From positions 1 through 64,000 of the forward strand of contig NZ_CANLVZ010000017.1 in assembly GCF_947494755.1 (NCBI RefSeq): 64,000 nt of DNA, read 5' to 3'. A program made the position numbers and the translations under genes. Each line of letters begins with the position of its first letter. Positions within the stretch are counted from its first letter, which is position 1. The stretch comes from an uncultured Tateyamaria sp. GTDB taxonomy: Bacteria > Pseudomonadota > Alphaproteobacteria > Rhodobacterales > Rhodobacteraceae. This document shows positions 36,035 through 46,383 of the stretch, piece after piece. The notes under the pieces were generated by a model that was not told where the DNA came from, ran no database searches, and saw only the letters and a program-made list of their open reading frames with translations.

Positions 36035-36982
36035 GTGGGCTGGTTGCGCAACAGTCTTGTGGCTGTGCTGTGCTGCGTCGCGATTCAGGCGCAGGCCCTG
36101 CAACTGGCCTTGCCGACGAATGCGCGGCAGACCGCGTCACGTGACAGCGCCCTTGATCAGGTGGCCGTGCCGGTCGCGCCTTTTTACAATGGGGTCCTCA
36201 AGACAGAACGCAGCGAAGGGGCGGTGACCCGGCGCGCCTATCGCATACCGGCGTCGGGCATGACGCCGTTGCAATTGGTGGCACCGATGCGTGCCCAGAT
36301 CCAGGCGGCGGGGTACGATATTCTGCTTGATTGCGATGACGACATTTGCGGCGGCTTTGACTTCCGGTTCGCAATTGAGGTGCTGCCCGCCCCAAACATG
36401 TACGTCAACATCCGCGACTATCAGTTTATCAGCGCGCGCCATCCGAAAACGGAGGCGATCATCACCCTGCTGGCAAGTGCCGCAGCGGGGGCTGGATATT
36501 TGCAGATCACCCAAGTGGCCGCAGGTGCGGCTGGCGCGGTTGAACCCGCTGTCACAGTGCCCACCGCCGCCGTGCCCGAGATACGCGCGCCGGGGGCTGC
36601 AGGTGATCTGGAAACTCAACTGCTCAGCACTGGCTCAATCGTTTTGCGCACGCTGGATTTTGCGGTCGGCACAACGGCACTGAGCGAGGGATCAAGTGCT
36701 GAGCTGTCCGCCCTGGCGACCTTGCTGCAGGCGCGTCCAGGCCTGCAGGTGGCTGTGGTCGGGCATACGGACACGGTAGGCGGGCTGGAGGCCAACATAT
36801 CCGTCTCGCGCGCCCGTGCGCGGGCGGTACGCACGGCGCTGATCGACACTTACGGCGCGGACGGGGACCAGATCGAGGCGGAGGGCATGGGTTATCTGTC
36901 GCCGCTCGCATCCAACCTGACGGCGGAGGGGCGCGAAGCCAACCGCCGGGTCGAAGTGATCGTGGTGCGCGAAGAGGGTTGA
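36035..36982 (+). CDS. OmpA-family envelope protein
   Basis: A 315-residue exported protein with an N-terminal signal peptide (GWLRNSLVAVLCCVAIQAQA). The middle ~150 residues (VAPFYNGVLKTERSEGAVTR, DCDDDICGGFDFRFAIEVLP) have no motif I know. The C-terminal OmpA domain binds peptidoglycan: LDFAVGTTALSEGSSAELSA, AVVGHTDTVGG and ANRRVEVIV. The start is a GTG at 36035, 2 bp after the previous stop. The signal peptide begins at this codon, so it is well supported. It probably links the outer envelope to peptidoglycan. Confidence 0.87.
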   Translation: MGWLRNSLVAVLCCVAIQAQALQLALPTNARQTASRDSALDQVAVPVAPFYNGVLKTERSEGAVTRRAYRIPASGMTPLQLVAPMRAQIQAAGYDILLDCDDDICGGFDFRFAIEVLPAPNMYVNIRDYQFISARHPKTEAIITLLASAAAGAGYLQITQVAAGAAGAVEPAVTVPTAAVPEIRAPGAAGDLETQLLSTGSIVLRTLDFAVGTTALSEGSSAELSALATLLQARPGLQVAVVGHTDTVGGLEANISVSRARARAVRTALIDTYGADGDQIEAEGMGYLSPLASNLTAEGREANRRVEVIVVREEG

Positions 36983-37175
36983 GCCCATTTGAGGGCCGAG
37001 TGCGAAGCCGTTTGGACACAACTGCAAATAAACGTGGCCACCCTCTCGCGCTAGAACACCTCAAGGGCTGGCTCATTCTTATTGAAAAGGTGATTTGATG
37101 GCGAGTGATGTTACGGGTGGGCACTCGACCCCATCTTGGTTCGTGGCACCGGGTGAAGTTGACTAGTTTGCATGG

Positions 37176-37493
37176 GTGTCACTTGGGTTCATCTGCCTGG
37201 CCCTTTACGGGCTTGTGACACTGTATGCGGCCTTTGACCGGTGGGCGGAACACCAGTCGCAGGGGACGCCTTTGGCCAAGACGATACCGACCATGCTGAC
37301 GATTGCCCTGTTGTATGAGGTGTTCCCGCTTGGTCATTTCAACATACTTTTGCCGCTGGCCGCCCTGCTGATTGCCCTGATGGCCGACTGGTCCCGGTTC
37401 AACCTGCGCACCTCTGGCAAGGGCGATGTGCAGGAGGGGCCAGCCACGCCGGCGCATCCCGGCCCGGACGAGGAGGCGCGCAACAATGCTTGA
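37176..37493 (+). CDS. Small membrane protein upstream of HlyD-like pseudogene (possibly truncated)
   Basis: A 105-residue hydrophobic protein with about three membrane spans (LGFICLALYGLVTLYAAF, IPTMLTIALLYEVFPLG, FNILLPLAALLIALMA) and a hydrophilic C-terminus. Read from the GTG at 37176 it has no evident ribosome-binding site. The same frame upstream opens at an ATG at 37098 with a good AAAAGG site, runs 22 codons, then meets TAG at 37164 just 12 bases before this GTG. So the original gene may have begun at 37098 and been cut by an amber mutation. Its end overlaps the start of the HlyD-like gene by 8 bp. I do not recognise the family. Confidence 0.5.
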   Translation: MSLGFICLALYGLVTLYAAFDRWAEHQSQGTPLAKTIPTMLTIALLYEVFPLGHFNILLPLAALLIALMADWSRFNLRTSGKGDVQEGPATPAHPGPDEEARNNA

Positions 37494-38682
37494 GCTGCTC
37501 CTGACGTCCTTTCCCGTCGTCATCCGCTACTTCCAACTCAAACGTCGGGGCGAGACGATGACGGTCTGGAACATGCGGTCGGCCGTTTTCCTGTGGCGGT
37601 GATGGCGTTTTTCCTGTTCCTCCTGATCTTCTATTTCCACCCGAAATCCTATTCCGGTCTCCTGCCGTTCCGCACTGTTTCGGTGGTGGCGCAGACCAGT
37701 GGTCCGGTCACCGCGATTGAGGTGCAAAACGGCCAGCGGGTGCAGGCTGGTGACCTGTTGTTTCAGATCGAGAACAGCGCGCAACAGGTGGCATTGCGTC
37801 AGGCCGAGGTCCAGTTGGAGCAACTGGACGCCGCCGAAACCAAGGCCAAAGACACGTTGAAGGTGGCCGAAGCCAGCCTTGTCGAAGCGCGCGCGGCCCT
37901 CGACAAGTTGCGTGTTGATCTTGAGAACGCCGAAACGCTGTTTCAGCGCAATGTCGGCACGCAGGATGCGGTGCGGGAACTTGAAGCCAGCGTGGCGGTG
38001 TCCGAGGCCGAAGTTGTGGCCGCGCAGGCGCAGGTCGATCTGGCCCAATCCGACCTGTCCCAATCCATTCCCGCGCAGCGCAAGGCGGCGGCCGCAGCGA
38101 TAGAGGCCGCACAGGTCGCACTGGACAAAACCAGTGTGCGGTCCTTTTCGGACGGGGTGGTAACCCAACTCGCGATGAGCGTGGGCAGCCCGGCATCGAC
38201 GCTGATCCTGAGCCCTGCCATGGTCATCATCCCCGACCGGCCCGAGGGGGTACCATTGCGCGTCACGGCCGGGTTCTCTCAAGTGGCGCGGTCCACCTTG
38301 TACGAAGGGATGCCTGCGGAAATCGCCTGTGACAGCAATGTCAGCATGTCATTCCGCAACGCGGTTTTGCCTGCGCGTGTGCGCTTTGTTCAGCCAGCGA
38401 TTGCGACCGGGCAGGTGGTACTCGGTGGGCGCTTGCTGGAGCCTAACAACGGTTTGGTGCGCGGATCACTTCTGGTCTATTTCGAATTTGAATACCCCGA
38501 ACATGAGGCCGTCATGATCGATGGCACTGGGTGTATCGTGCAGACCTATACCTCAAACCTTCCTGGGTTTTCAGGCCACGTGATTGCGGCGACAGGCGCG
38601 GTCAAGGCTGTGGGTTTGCGGCTGAAGGTCTTGGGGGTCCCTCATTTCCCGCGTGGGCTTGGCAGGCGGTGGAGGCCACTAA
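37486..38682 (+). pseudogene. Frameshifted HlyD/EmrA-type membrane fusion protein
   Basis: The gene would encode an inner-membrane periplasmic adaptor of an efflux system. It starts MLELLLTSFPVVIRYFQLKR at 37486, but this frame hits TGA at 37600 after AVFLW. The continuation (AVMAFFLFLLIFYFHPKSY) is in the -1 frame, so one G seems missing from a GG(G) run at 37595-37596. The rest has the biotinyl-lipoyl half (TSGPVTAIEVQNGQRVQAGD), a long coiled coil (~residues 85-200) and the second beta part. Near 38655 a second shift, an extra G in GGG, would restore a Gly-rich end GLAGGGGH and stop at 38682. Without it the frame runs to 38762 through the lysR terminator. Sequencing error is possible. Confidence 0.7.
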
Positions 38683-38716
38683 CGCACCCACCTTGTTTGT
38701 CTAGCATGTGCATGAC

Positions 38717-38745
38717 AAAAAGCCCCGGCGCATGCACGCCGGGGT
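38717..38745 (-). terminator. Intrinsic terminator downstream of the LysR gene
   Basis: CCCCGGCG (38723-38730) and CGCCGGGG (38737-38744) form a perfect 8-bp stem with a 6-base loop. On the minus strand it is followed by CTTTTTG. It lies about 33 bases after the LysR stop. Confidence 0.88.
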
Positions 38746-38777
38746 CAGGTAACCTCTCATGAGGTCAGGGGAAAATC

Positions 38778-39683
38778 TTACCAGTCGGATGGGCCCTTGT
38801 CGGCAAAGGCGTGGGCCAGAAAGTCGATGAACGCGCGCACCTTGGGTTGGGTAAAGCGACCGGGCGGGTAGACGGCGTAGATGCCTTGGGTCTCGGTAGG
38901 CAACTCAGGAATGGCGTCTTCGATCAGGCCTTGTTCCATCGCATCCGAATACAAAAAGCTGGGCAGGTAGGCGATGCCAAGGCCCGAAATGGCGGCGTTC
39001 AGCAGGGATTGCCCGTCATTGACCGACAGCCAACCGGCGGTGCGCACCTGACGTTTCTCACCCGAGGGCGCGGTCAGTTTCCACACGTTGCCCGAAGACT
39101 GGTTGGAATAGTGCAGCAGCTTGTGTTCGTTTAGATCGTCGATCTTTTCGGGACGACCGTATTTTTCGAAATAGGCGGGCGACGCAATCATCCGCTTGGT
39201 GGTTTCGGTCAGTTTCCGGGCACGCAGGGTGCTGTCTTCCAGCTCACCAATGCGGATGGCCATGTCGAACCCTTCCGAGATCAGCTCAACGTAGCGGTTG
39301 TTCAGAACCATGTTTACGGTGATGTCCGGGAAGTCCTCGAGGAACTCGGACAGGCGGGGCGACAGGTGGTTGACCCCGAAATCCGTGGCCACGGAAATCC
39401 GCAGCAGGCCCGAGGGGGCCGATTGCATGGACGTCACCAGAGAGTCCGCTTCGCCTGCATCATTCAGAACGCGGCGGGCGCGGTCGTAATAGGCAAGGCC
39501 AATCTCGGTCGGGCTGACCCGGCGTGTAGTGCGGTTCAGCAGACGTGCACCGAGGCGCGCCTCAAGCGACGAGACGTGTTTGGAGACGGCGGATTTCGAA
39601 ATCCCCATCTTTTTGGCGGCGTCCGTGAACCCGCCCTGGTCCACGACCATGGCGAAAGCTTCCATTTCGGTGAGTCGGTCCAT
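38778..39683 (-). CDS. LysR-family transcriptional regulator
   Basis: A 301-residue LysR-type regulator of the CrgA-like branch. The N-terminal winged HTH is MEAFAMVVDQGGFTDAAKKM with SKSAVSKHVSSLEARLGARL and LNRTTRRVSPTE. The C-terminal ~210 residues form the periplasmic-binding-like sensor (GLLRISVATDFGVNHLSPRL, GLGIAYLPSFLYSD). I chose the ATG at 39683 for the AAAGGG ribosome-binding site and standard family beginning; the longer frame to 39743 adds 20 residues. The target is unknown. The damaged efflux genes converge on it, so they are not obvious divergent targets. Confidence 0.92.
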   Translation of the reverse strand: MDRLTEMEAFAMVVDQGGFTDAAKKMGISKSAVSKHVSSLEARLGARLLNRTTRRVSPTEIGLAYYDRARRVLNDAGEADSLVTSMQSAPSGLLRISVATDFGVNHLSPRLSEFLEDFPDITVNMVLNNRYVELISEGFDMAIRIGELEDSTLRARKLTETTKRMIASPAYFEKYGRPEKIDDLNEHKLLHYSNQSSGNVWKLTAPSGEKRQVRTAGWLSVNDGQSLLNAAISGLGIAYLPSFLYSDAMEQGLIEDAIPELPTETQGIYAVYPPGRFTQPKVRAFIDFLAHAFADKGPSDW

Positions 39684-39804
39684 GCCCGGCCCTTTCAATC
39701 TTTGTGCGTCGAAGATCAGGTATCGACGCCAAAGAGGGCACAATCAGGGCAGGGGTGGGATAATATCAGGGTGATAACTGGGATCGTCGAAGGCACGGAA
39801 ACGA

Positions 39805-40572
39805 TCAGGTCGCGATATCCGCGCTCCAGTTTTGGAATGTCTCGGCCTCTTGTGCCAAGGGGGCTGCATCCGTGCCACCAATCAGCAGGAAGCCAAAACC
39901 GGGTGTGTTCCAGCGTGCGATGTCCAGCCCTTCGGCCTGTCCCATGTTGACCGGTTGGGCGTCCGGGCCTGCGGGCAGGATGCACAGGGCCACAGGGGTT
40001 CCGTCATCGCGCAGATAGGCAATCTGGATCAGCGGCTTGCCTTTGAACCCGAGAACTTGCGCACGTTTGAACGTCAGCCCTTCGGCTTGCGGAAGCGCGG
40101 CCAGATCGAGGCCAAGGGCGTCTGACACGGCGGCAAGTTGCACGGCGGCGTCATCCGCACTGGGGTCTGCCACGCTCAGCGTCTCGGTTGTATAAAGCGC
40201 CTGATAGCTCGCCACGAAGGACACCCATCCACGCGGGGCAGGCTCAGGCGTGCCAAAGCCGGTGAAGACAGCGACGGCCAAACCTGCGGCAATGCCGGTG
40301 CCAAAGGTGCTCAGCCCCCAACCCCAACCGAAACGGGGCCTTGGCGTATTGGCGACAGGTGCTTCGAATACGGGCGGTGCGGGGGCATTGTCCAGCAGGT
40401 CGGCATAAGCGGCTTTGATTGCACCCATCGGTATGTCGAGCCCGGCGAGACGGTCGCCCAATGCCTCGTCCGTTTCCAGTGCGGCATCAATGGCCGCGTG
40501 CAGGGCATCGTCCGCCTCTCCATCCAGATAGGCGGTCAGATCCTCGTCACTGAAGTCGGTCCGGTCACTCAT
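39805..40572 (-). CDS. Anti-sigma factor, membrane-anchored
   Basis: A 255-residue protein whose position and layout fit an ECF anti-sigma factor. The N-terminal ~75 residues are acidic and helical (FSDEDLTAYLDGEADDALHA), the usual sigma-binding part. One membrane span lies near residues 88-108 (FGTGIAAGLAVAVFTGFG), and a ~145-residue periplasmic domain follows (RGWVSFVASYQALYTTETLS, KPLIQIAYLRDDGTPVALC). No HxxxCxxC zinc motif is visible. It overlaps the sigma gene by ATGA, so both are made together. The signal it senses is unknown. Confidence 0.82.
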   Translation of the reverse strand: MSDRTDFSDEDLTAYLDGEADDALHAAIDAALETDEALGDRLAGLDIPMGAIKAAYADLLDNAPAPPVFEAPVANTPRPRFGWGWGLSTFGTGIAAGLAVAVFTGFGTPEPAPRGWVSFVASYQALYTTETLSVADPSADDAAVQLAAVSDALGLDLAALPQAEGLTFKRAQVLGFKGKPLIQIAYLRDDGTPVALCILPAGPDAQPVNMGQAEGLDIARWNTPGFGFLLIGGTDAAPLAQEAETFQNWSADIAT

Positions 40573-41048
40573 TTTGCATCCACCTGCACATCGGCCATCT
40601 CGGCATTCAGACGCTTGCGCGCCCCAGCCAGTCGGCTCATCACGGTGCCTATCGGTATCTCCATAATCTCAGCGGCTTCTTTATAGCTAAACCCCTCGAC
40701 GTAGACGAGCACCACAGACTGGCGCTGCGCTTCTGGCAACGCATTCACTTTGTTCAACACGTCACGCGCCAGAATATTCGTTTCCGCCCCCGGAGTTTTA
40801 TCAGGCAGGTCGATTTCTTCGACCGGAACCAGTCCACCACCCGTGCGGACCTTGCGCGAGCGCAACTCGTTCAGCCAAATGCGTTGGGTCATTCGAAACA
40901 GCCAGCGATCCAGATGCGTGCCCGGTTCGAACTGGTCGGCCTTGTCGAGGGCGCGCAGGCATGCGGTCTGGACCAGATCATCGGCCCAGTCGCGCCGCCC
41001 CGTCAAAGACACGGCATACCGCCACAGCCGCGGATAGACCGCAGGCAT
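40569..41048 (-). CDS. ECF-type RNA polymerase sigma factor
   Basis: An extracytoplasmic-function sigma factor of ~159 residues. Region 2 includes RDWADDLVQTACLRALDKAD and RWLFRMTQRIWLNELRSRKV. Region 4 is LPEAQRQSVVLVYVEGFSY with EAAEIMEIPIGTVMSRLAGA. It should direct polymerase to promoters used when the adjacent anti-sigma factor releases it. The start is uncertain: I give the ATG at 41048, but a GTG at 41060 would fit the family alignment slightly better, and a TTG at 41156 gives a long unsupported extension. I could not find a matching autoregulated promoter upstream. Confidence 0.88.
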   Translation of the reverse strand: MPAVYPRLWRYAVSLTGRRDWADDLVQTACLRALDKADQFEPGTHLDRWLFRMTQRIWLNELRSRKVRTGGGLVPVEEIDLPDKTPGAETNILARDVLNKVNALPEAQRQSVVLVYVEGFSYKEAAEIMEIPIGTVMSRLAGARKRLNAEMADVQVDAK

Positions 41049-41207
41049 GCCATCGCGCACTTCGTTGGCAGCAGTGTGAGCAGAGTTGGAGATGTGTATT
41101 GTCCCGAACGTCGAATTGTTGGTGGCACAAGACCATGAACCACGCCGGGCGGACAATGAAATATTCTGTCGATGGCGTGAAGCGTGCCGGTTTTCGCCTG
41201 ACCCCGC

Positions 41208-42146
41208 TTAAATCCACCGCATCCGGCGCAGCACCCAGATTGCCGCAGCAGTCAAAACAACCAAGCCGGCGCACAGCGCGGCAAAGGCCCACGGCACATC
41301 CACGCCCGGCATGCCTGCCACGTTGACCCCGAACAGGCCCGTCAAGAAGCCCAAAGGCAGAAACACCGCCGCGACGATGGACAGGACATAGCCGTTGCGC
41401 CCCTGCGCCAGAGCGGCTTGGGCGGTGTGATGGTCCTGCACTGCCGTCATCCGCGCGATCAGCGCCTCAAGCTCTTCAACGGCCAGTTTGGCAAGGTTGG
41501 TGTGTTCGCGCAGCCGCGCCCGCTGGCCTTGGGACATCATTGTCGTATCCGTTGCAAGCAATGCGATCAGTGCGTCGCGTTGCGGCCCGAGATAGCGGCG
41601 CAGCCGGATCGCCATGCGCCGTTCCTCGACCAATTCGGCGGGCAGGGGGGCAGTATCGTCGTGCACTGTGTCCTCAAGCGCGTCTATACGTTCGGCCAGA
41701 TCAAAGACGGTGTCACGCACCCGGCCCATCAGCCCTGCGGTCAGCGCGCCGACAAATCCCATGGGGGTCGTGGGACCCTGACCCTCTTCGGCCCGTTCCC
41801 GAATTTCGTTGAGTGCAAAGATGCGCCGCATCCGCACCGTCACCACCATTGAACGTGTCACCCACATGCGCACGGCCACCATCCGGTCAGCAGGCCCGTC
41901 CGAGTTCAGGTTGACGCCGCGCAGGTTCAGGATCAGCCCGTCGCCGTAGACATCCGCGCGGGGCCGCGTTTCCGGGGCTGTCAGCGCGGCGGCTGGAATG
42001 TCGGGCACATGATCGGCGAGAAACTCGGGCAGGTCCGGGTCGCTCAGGTCAAAATGCCACCAGCGGTAGCCATCGCCCAAGGGGCGGTCCGCAGCAGGCT
42101 GCGAGGCGGTGCCGTCGGGGGCGATATCAAAGACGCATATCGGCAT
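41208..42146 (-). CDS. CorA/ZntB-type divalent cation transporter
   Basis: A 312-residue 2-TM-GxN family transporter, pentameric in known members. The large N-terminal cytoplasmic domain (to ~250) includes ALTAPETRPRADVYGDGLIL and ERRMAIRLRRYLGPQRDAL. Two C-terminal membrane helices follow, GYVLSIVAAVFLPLGFLTGL ending in the signature FGVNVAGMPG, then FAALCAGLVVLTAAAIWV. The GVN form (rather than GMN) and the overall length favour ZntB-like zinc transport over magnesium. It ends 159 bp from the ECF sigma start on the same strand, and 29 bp separate it from the FadH-like stop upstream. Confidence 0.9.
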   Translation of the reverse strand: MPICVFDIAPDGTASQPAADRPLGDGYRWWHFDLSDPDLPEFLADHVPDIPAAALTAPETRPRADVYGDGLILNLRGVNLNSDGPADRMVAVRMWVTRSMVVTVRMRRIFALNEIRERAEEGQGPTTPMGFVGALTAGLMGRVRDTVFDLAERIDALEDTVHDDTAPLPAELVEERRMAIRLRRYLGPQRDALIALLATDTTMMSQGQRARLREHTNLAKLAVEELEALIARMTAVQDHHTAQAALAQGRNGYVLSIVAAVFLPLGFLTGLFGVNVAGMPGVDVPWAFAALCAGLVVLTAAAIWVLRRMRWI

Positions 42147-42175
42147 GGCGCGACGCTAGCTTGCCGGTCGTCGAG

Positions 42176-44212
<2,037 letters not shown>

Positions 44213-44304
44213 CTAACAGAATGGGTTGAACACATTTGCTCTTGGTTTCGAGCATAGGGCAGGCGATGTCACGTGCAACGCGGCGTCATGGGAAAGGTGC
44301 AACA

Positions 44305-44769
44305 TTGATCAAAGTGCGCGAGATGGCAGAGGGGGAGGCGGACGCCCTTGGGGCGATCATGTTCGAGGCGATCCATCACGGAACGCCCGAATATTCCGAG
44401 ACGCAGCGCATGGCGTGGGCTCCGCACCCGCCGGCAGGACCAGAATGGGCGTCGCGTTTGGCGGCGCAGCACGTCTGGGTCGCAGCCCGACGGTCAGAGG
44501 CTTTGGGTTTCCTCACGCTGGATGAGGCCGGGTATATCGACCTCGCTTTTGTGCGATCCGATGCGCGGCGCCAAGGGGTTTTCGCAGCCTTGTGCCGCCA
44601 GGCCGAGGATGTTGCGCGTGCCGCTGGTGTGCCATCACTGCGCACCCATGCCAGCCTGACCGCCCAGCCTGCATTTGCGCGGCAGGGCTTTCATGTTACC
44701 CAACATGAAACTGTTGAACGGTCCGGCCAGTCCCTGCGCCGCGCCGAGATGGAAAAGGCCCTCACATGA
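44305..44769 (+). CDS. GNAT-family N-acetyltransferase
   Basis: A ~154-residue acetyltransferase. The core [20 protein letters not shown] holds the RRQGV acetyl-CoA loop near residue 90, followed by [20 protein letters not shown] chose the TTG at 44305 because GGAAAGG lies 8 bases ahead and the product begins like other GNATs ([17 protein letters not shown]). In-frame ATGs further upstream at 44266 lack a site. It overlaps rppH by ATGA and thus heads a three-gene unit. The acceptor is unknown. Confidence 0.8.
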   Translation: MIKVREMAEGEADALGAIMFEAIHHGTPEYSETQRMAWAPHPPAGPEWASRLAAQHVWVAARRSEALGFLTLDEAGYIDLAFVRSDARRQGVFAALCRQAEDVARAAGVPSLRTHASLTAQPAFARQGFHVTQHETVERSGQSLRRAEMEKALT

Positions 44770-45254
44770 CCGCTGCCGACATTGCAAAGCTGCCCTACCG
44801 CAAGAATGTGGGCGTGATGGTGCTGAACGCGGATCGGCACGTCTGGGTCGGGCAGCGCCTTGACCGTCGCGCCAGTCAGGATGCGTGGCAAATGCCGCAA
44901 GGGGGCATCGACAAGGGCGAACAGCCGCGCGATGCCGCCCTGCGCGAGTTGGAAGAAGAGACCGGGATCACCCCGGACCTGATCGAGATCGTGGCCGAAA
45001 CCGATGGCTGGATCAAATACGATTTGCCCACCGAATTGATCGCCAAGCTGTGGAAGGGCCGGTTTCGCGGCCAAAAGCAAAAGTGGTTCCTGATGCGCTA
45101 TGCTGGGACGGATGCGCAGGTGAATATCGCCACGGATGAACCTGAGTTTTCGGCGTGGAAATGGCTGGCCCCCGAGGCGCTGCCCGATGCCATCGTACCG
45201 TTCAAGCGCGATGTCTACGTGCGGGTTCTGGAAGCATTTGAGGCCCATCTTTGA
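44766..45254 (+). CDS. rppH: RNA pyrophosphohydrolase
   Basis: A 162-residue Nudix hydrolase of the RppH/NudH type, which removes pyrophosphate from 5'-triphosphate mRNA to trigger decay and can cleave dinucleoside polyphosphates. The Nudix box runs from [16 protein letters not shown] to ELEEETGI near residues 45-68. The family-specific opening [20 protein letters not shown] and the following KWFLMRYAG and EFSAWKWL agree. It overlaps genes on both sides: ATGA with the GNAT and TTGA with the secreted protein. It belongs functionally with PNPase encoded elsewhere in this window. Confidence 0.95.
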   Translation: MTAADIAKLPYRKNVGVMVLNADRHVWVGQRLDRRASQDAWQMPQGGIDKGEQPRDAALRELEEETGITPDLIEIVAETDGWIKYDLPTELIAKLWKGRFRGQKQKWFLMRYAGTDAQVNIATDEPEFSAWKWLAPEALPDAIVPFKRDVYVRVLEAFEAHL

Positions 45255-45739
45255 TCCGGTTCGCATTTGCCGTCATCGTGGCGCTGGCCCCGCTGCCTGC
45301 ATTCGCGCTGTCCTGTCTGCCACACGGCGTCAGCGACGCATATCTTGCTGCGGCGCAGTCGGAGGCAGGTTATGTGCCAGTGATCGGAACGCTGACCTTT
45401 GATAAGACGCTGCTGCCCAAGGTCGATTGGGAGGCGCAACAAGACGTGCCGCAAGAGACGTTGCTGCCCGCGCAGTTCAGCGGCGAGGCGCTCAGCGTGC
45501 GGGGTATTCGCACACCCCTCAACGCGGACGTGGTGTTGCAGGTCCAATGCGCTGGCCCCTGGTGTCCGTCGGCAGCGTCGGGGCCTATGCTTGGGTTCCT
45601 GCGCAATACGACACAGTCCTATGTGCTCAGCACCCATGCGTGCGGTGGGTTTCTGTTCACCAACCCGACCACGGAGCAGATCCAGGAACTGACGGACTGC
45701 ATGGCCGGGCGCACCTGTACGCGTTGGCAGGACCGCTAA
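45251..45739 (+). CDS. Secreted cysteine-containing protein of unknown function
   Basis: A 162-residue exported protein. The signal peptide [18 protein letters not shown] is followed by a mature domain with six cysteines ([34 protein letters not shown]), which suggests disulfides in the periplasm. The start is a TTG at 45251 overlapping the rppH stop as TTGA; the signal peptide begins at once, which supports it. Its stop overlaps that of the converging GNAT gene by 2 bp. I do not recognise the family. Confidence 0.7.
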   Translation: MIRFAFAVIVALAPLPAFALSCLPHGVSDAYLAAAQSEAGYVPVIGTLTFDKTLLPKVDWEAQQDVPQETLLPAQFSGEALSVRGIRTPLNADVVLQVQCAGPWCPSAASGPMLGFLRNTTQSYVLSTHACGGFLFTNPTTEQIQELTDCMAGRTCTRWQDR

Positions 45740-46326
45740 GGATCAAAGATCGGGATGTGTGGCCCAAGGGCGCGGTCGTAGCCATGGGCAATGCGCGGAT
45801 CATCCGCAATCTCAATCCGTTGGCGGGTCGGTTCAAAGCCCGAGCGGCGATAGAAGCCCAAGGCCTGCGGACTGTCGAGCGTGCAGGTATGCAAATGAAA
45901 CCGCTTGGCCCCGCCCCCAAAGGCAAGCGCGATGGCGCGGTCCATCAGATATGCGCCTGCGCCGCAGCCGATCAGCGCCGAGGTCAGCCCGAAATAGGCC
46001 AGCTCACACTCCCCCTCAACGCGGAAATCCAGCTCAAGCAAGGCTTCGGTCTGCCCTGCCTTTTCCAACGCGTAAATATGCACGTCCGGATTCCGCAGGA
46101 TGGTGTCCAATGCGGCGTCATCCAGCAGGCTGCGCCCGAACCACAGCCAATCCTGCCCCACGCGTTTGAACAGATCGCGATATTCGGGAACGCCAGGGTC
46201 TAGAGGGGAGAACGCGAGATCCTCAGGCAGCTTTGCGCCCCGGAGTTGCGGCGCGCGCATCTCCAGATCGGTGACGATCGTCGCGATCTTGCCGCGCGGG
46301 ACATCGTGAAAACCGTCACTCAACAT
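45736..46326 (-). CDS. GNAT-family N-acetyltransferase
   Basis: A 196-residue acetyltransferase. The central segment VEGECELAYFGLTSALIGCG is followed by AGAYLMDRAIALAFGGGAKR and FHLHTCTLDSPQALGFYRRS, then GFEPTRQRIE, a good GNAT C-terminal half, although the usual QRRG loop is replaced by SALIGCGAGA. The ATG at 46326 is the only reasonable start. It stands downstream of the PfkB kinase on the same strand, 57 bp away. The substrate is unknown. Confidence 0.82.
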   Translation of the reverse strand: MLSDGFHDVPRGKIATIVTDLEMRAPQLRGAKLPEDLAFSPLDPGVPEYRDLFKRVGQDWLWFGRSLLDDAALDTILRNPDVHIYALEKAGQTEALLELDFRVEGECELAYFGLTSALIGCGAGAYLMDRAIALAFGGGAKRFHLHTCTLDSPQALGFYRRSGFEPTRQRIEIADDPRIAHGYDRALGPHIPIFDP

Positions 46327-46383
46327 GACTTCATTGTTCCCAAAGTGCTCAAAACCCGACCGCGCAGCACATGCAAGGCTGGA

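Noticed and set aside
37590-37602. Programmed -1 frameshift in the HlyD-like gene
   Set aside because: No slippery heptamer of the X-XXY-YYZ kind and no evident downstream structure; a lost G explains it more simply.
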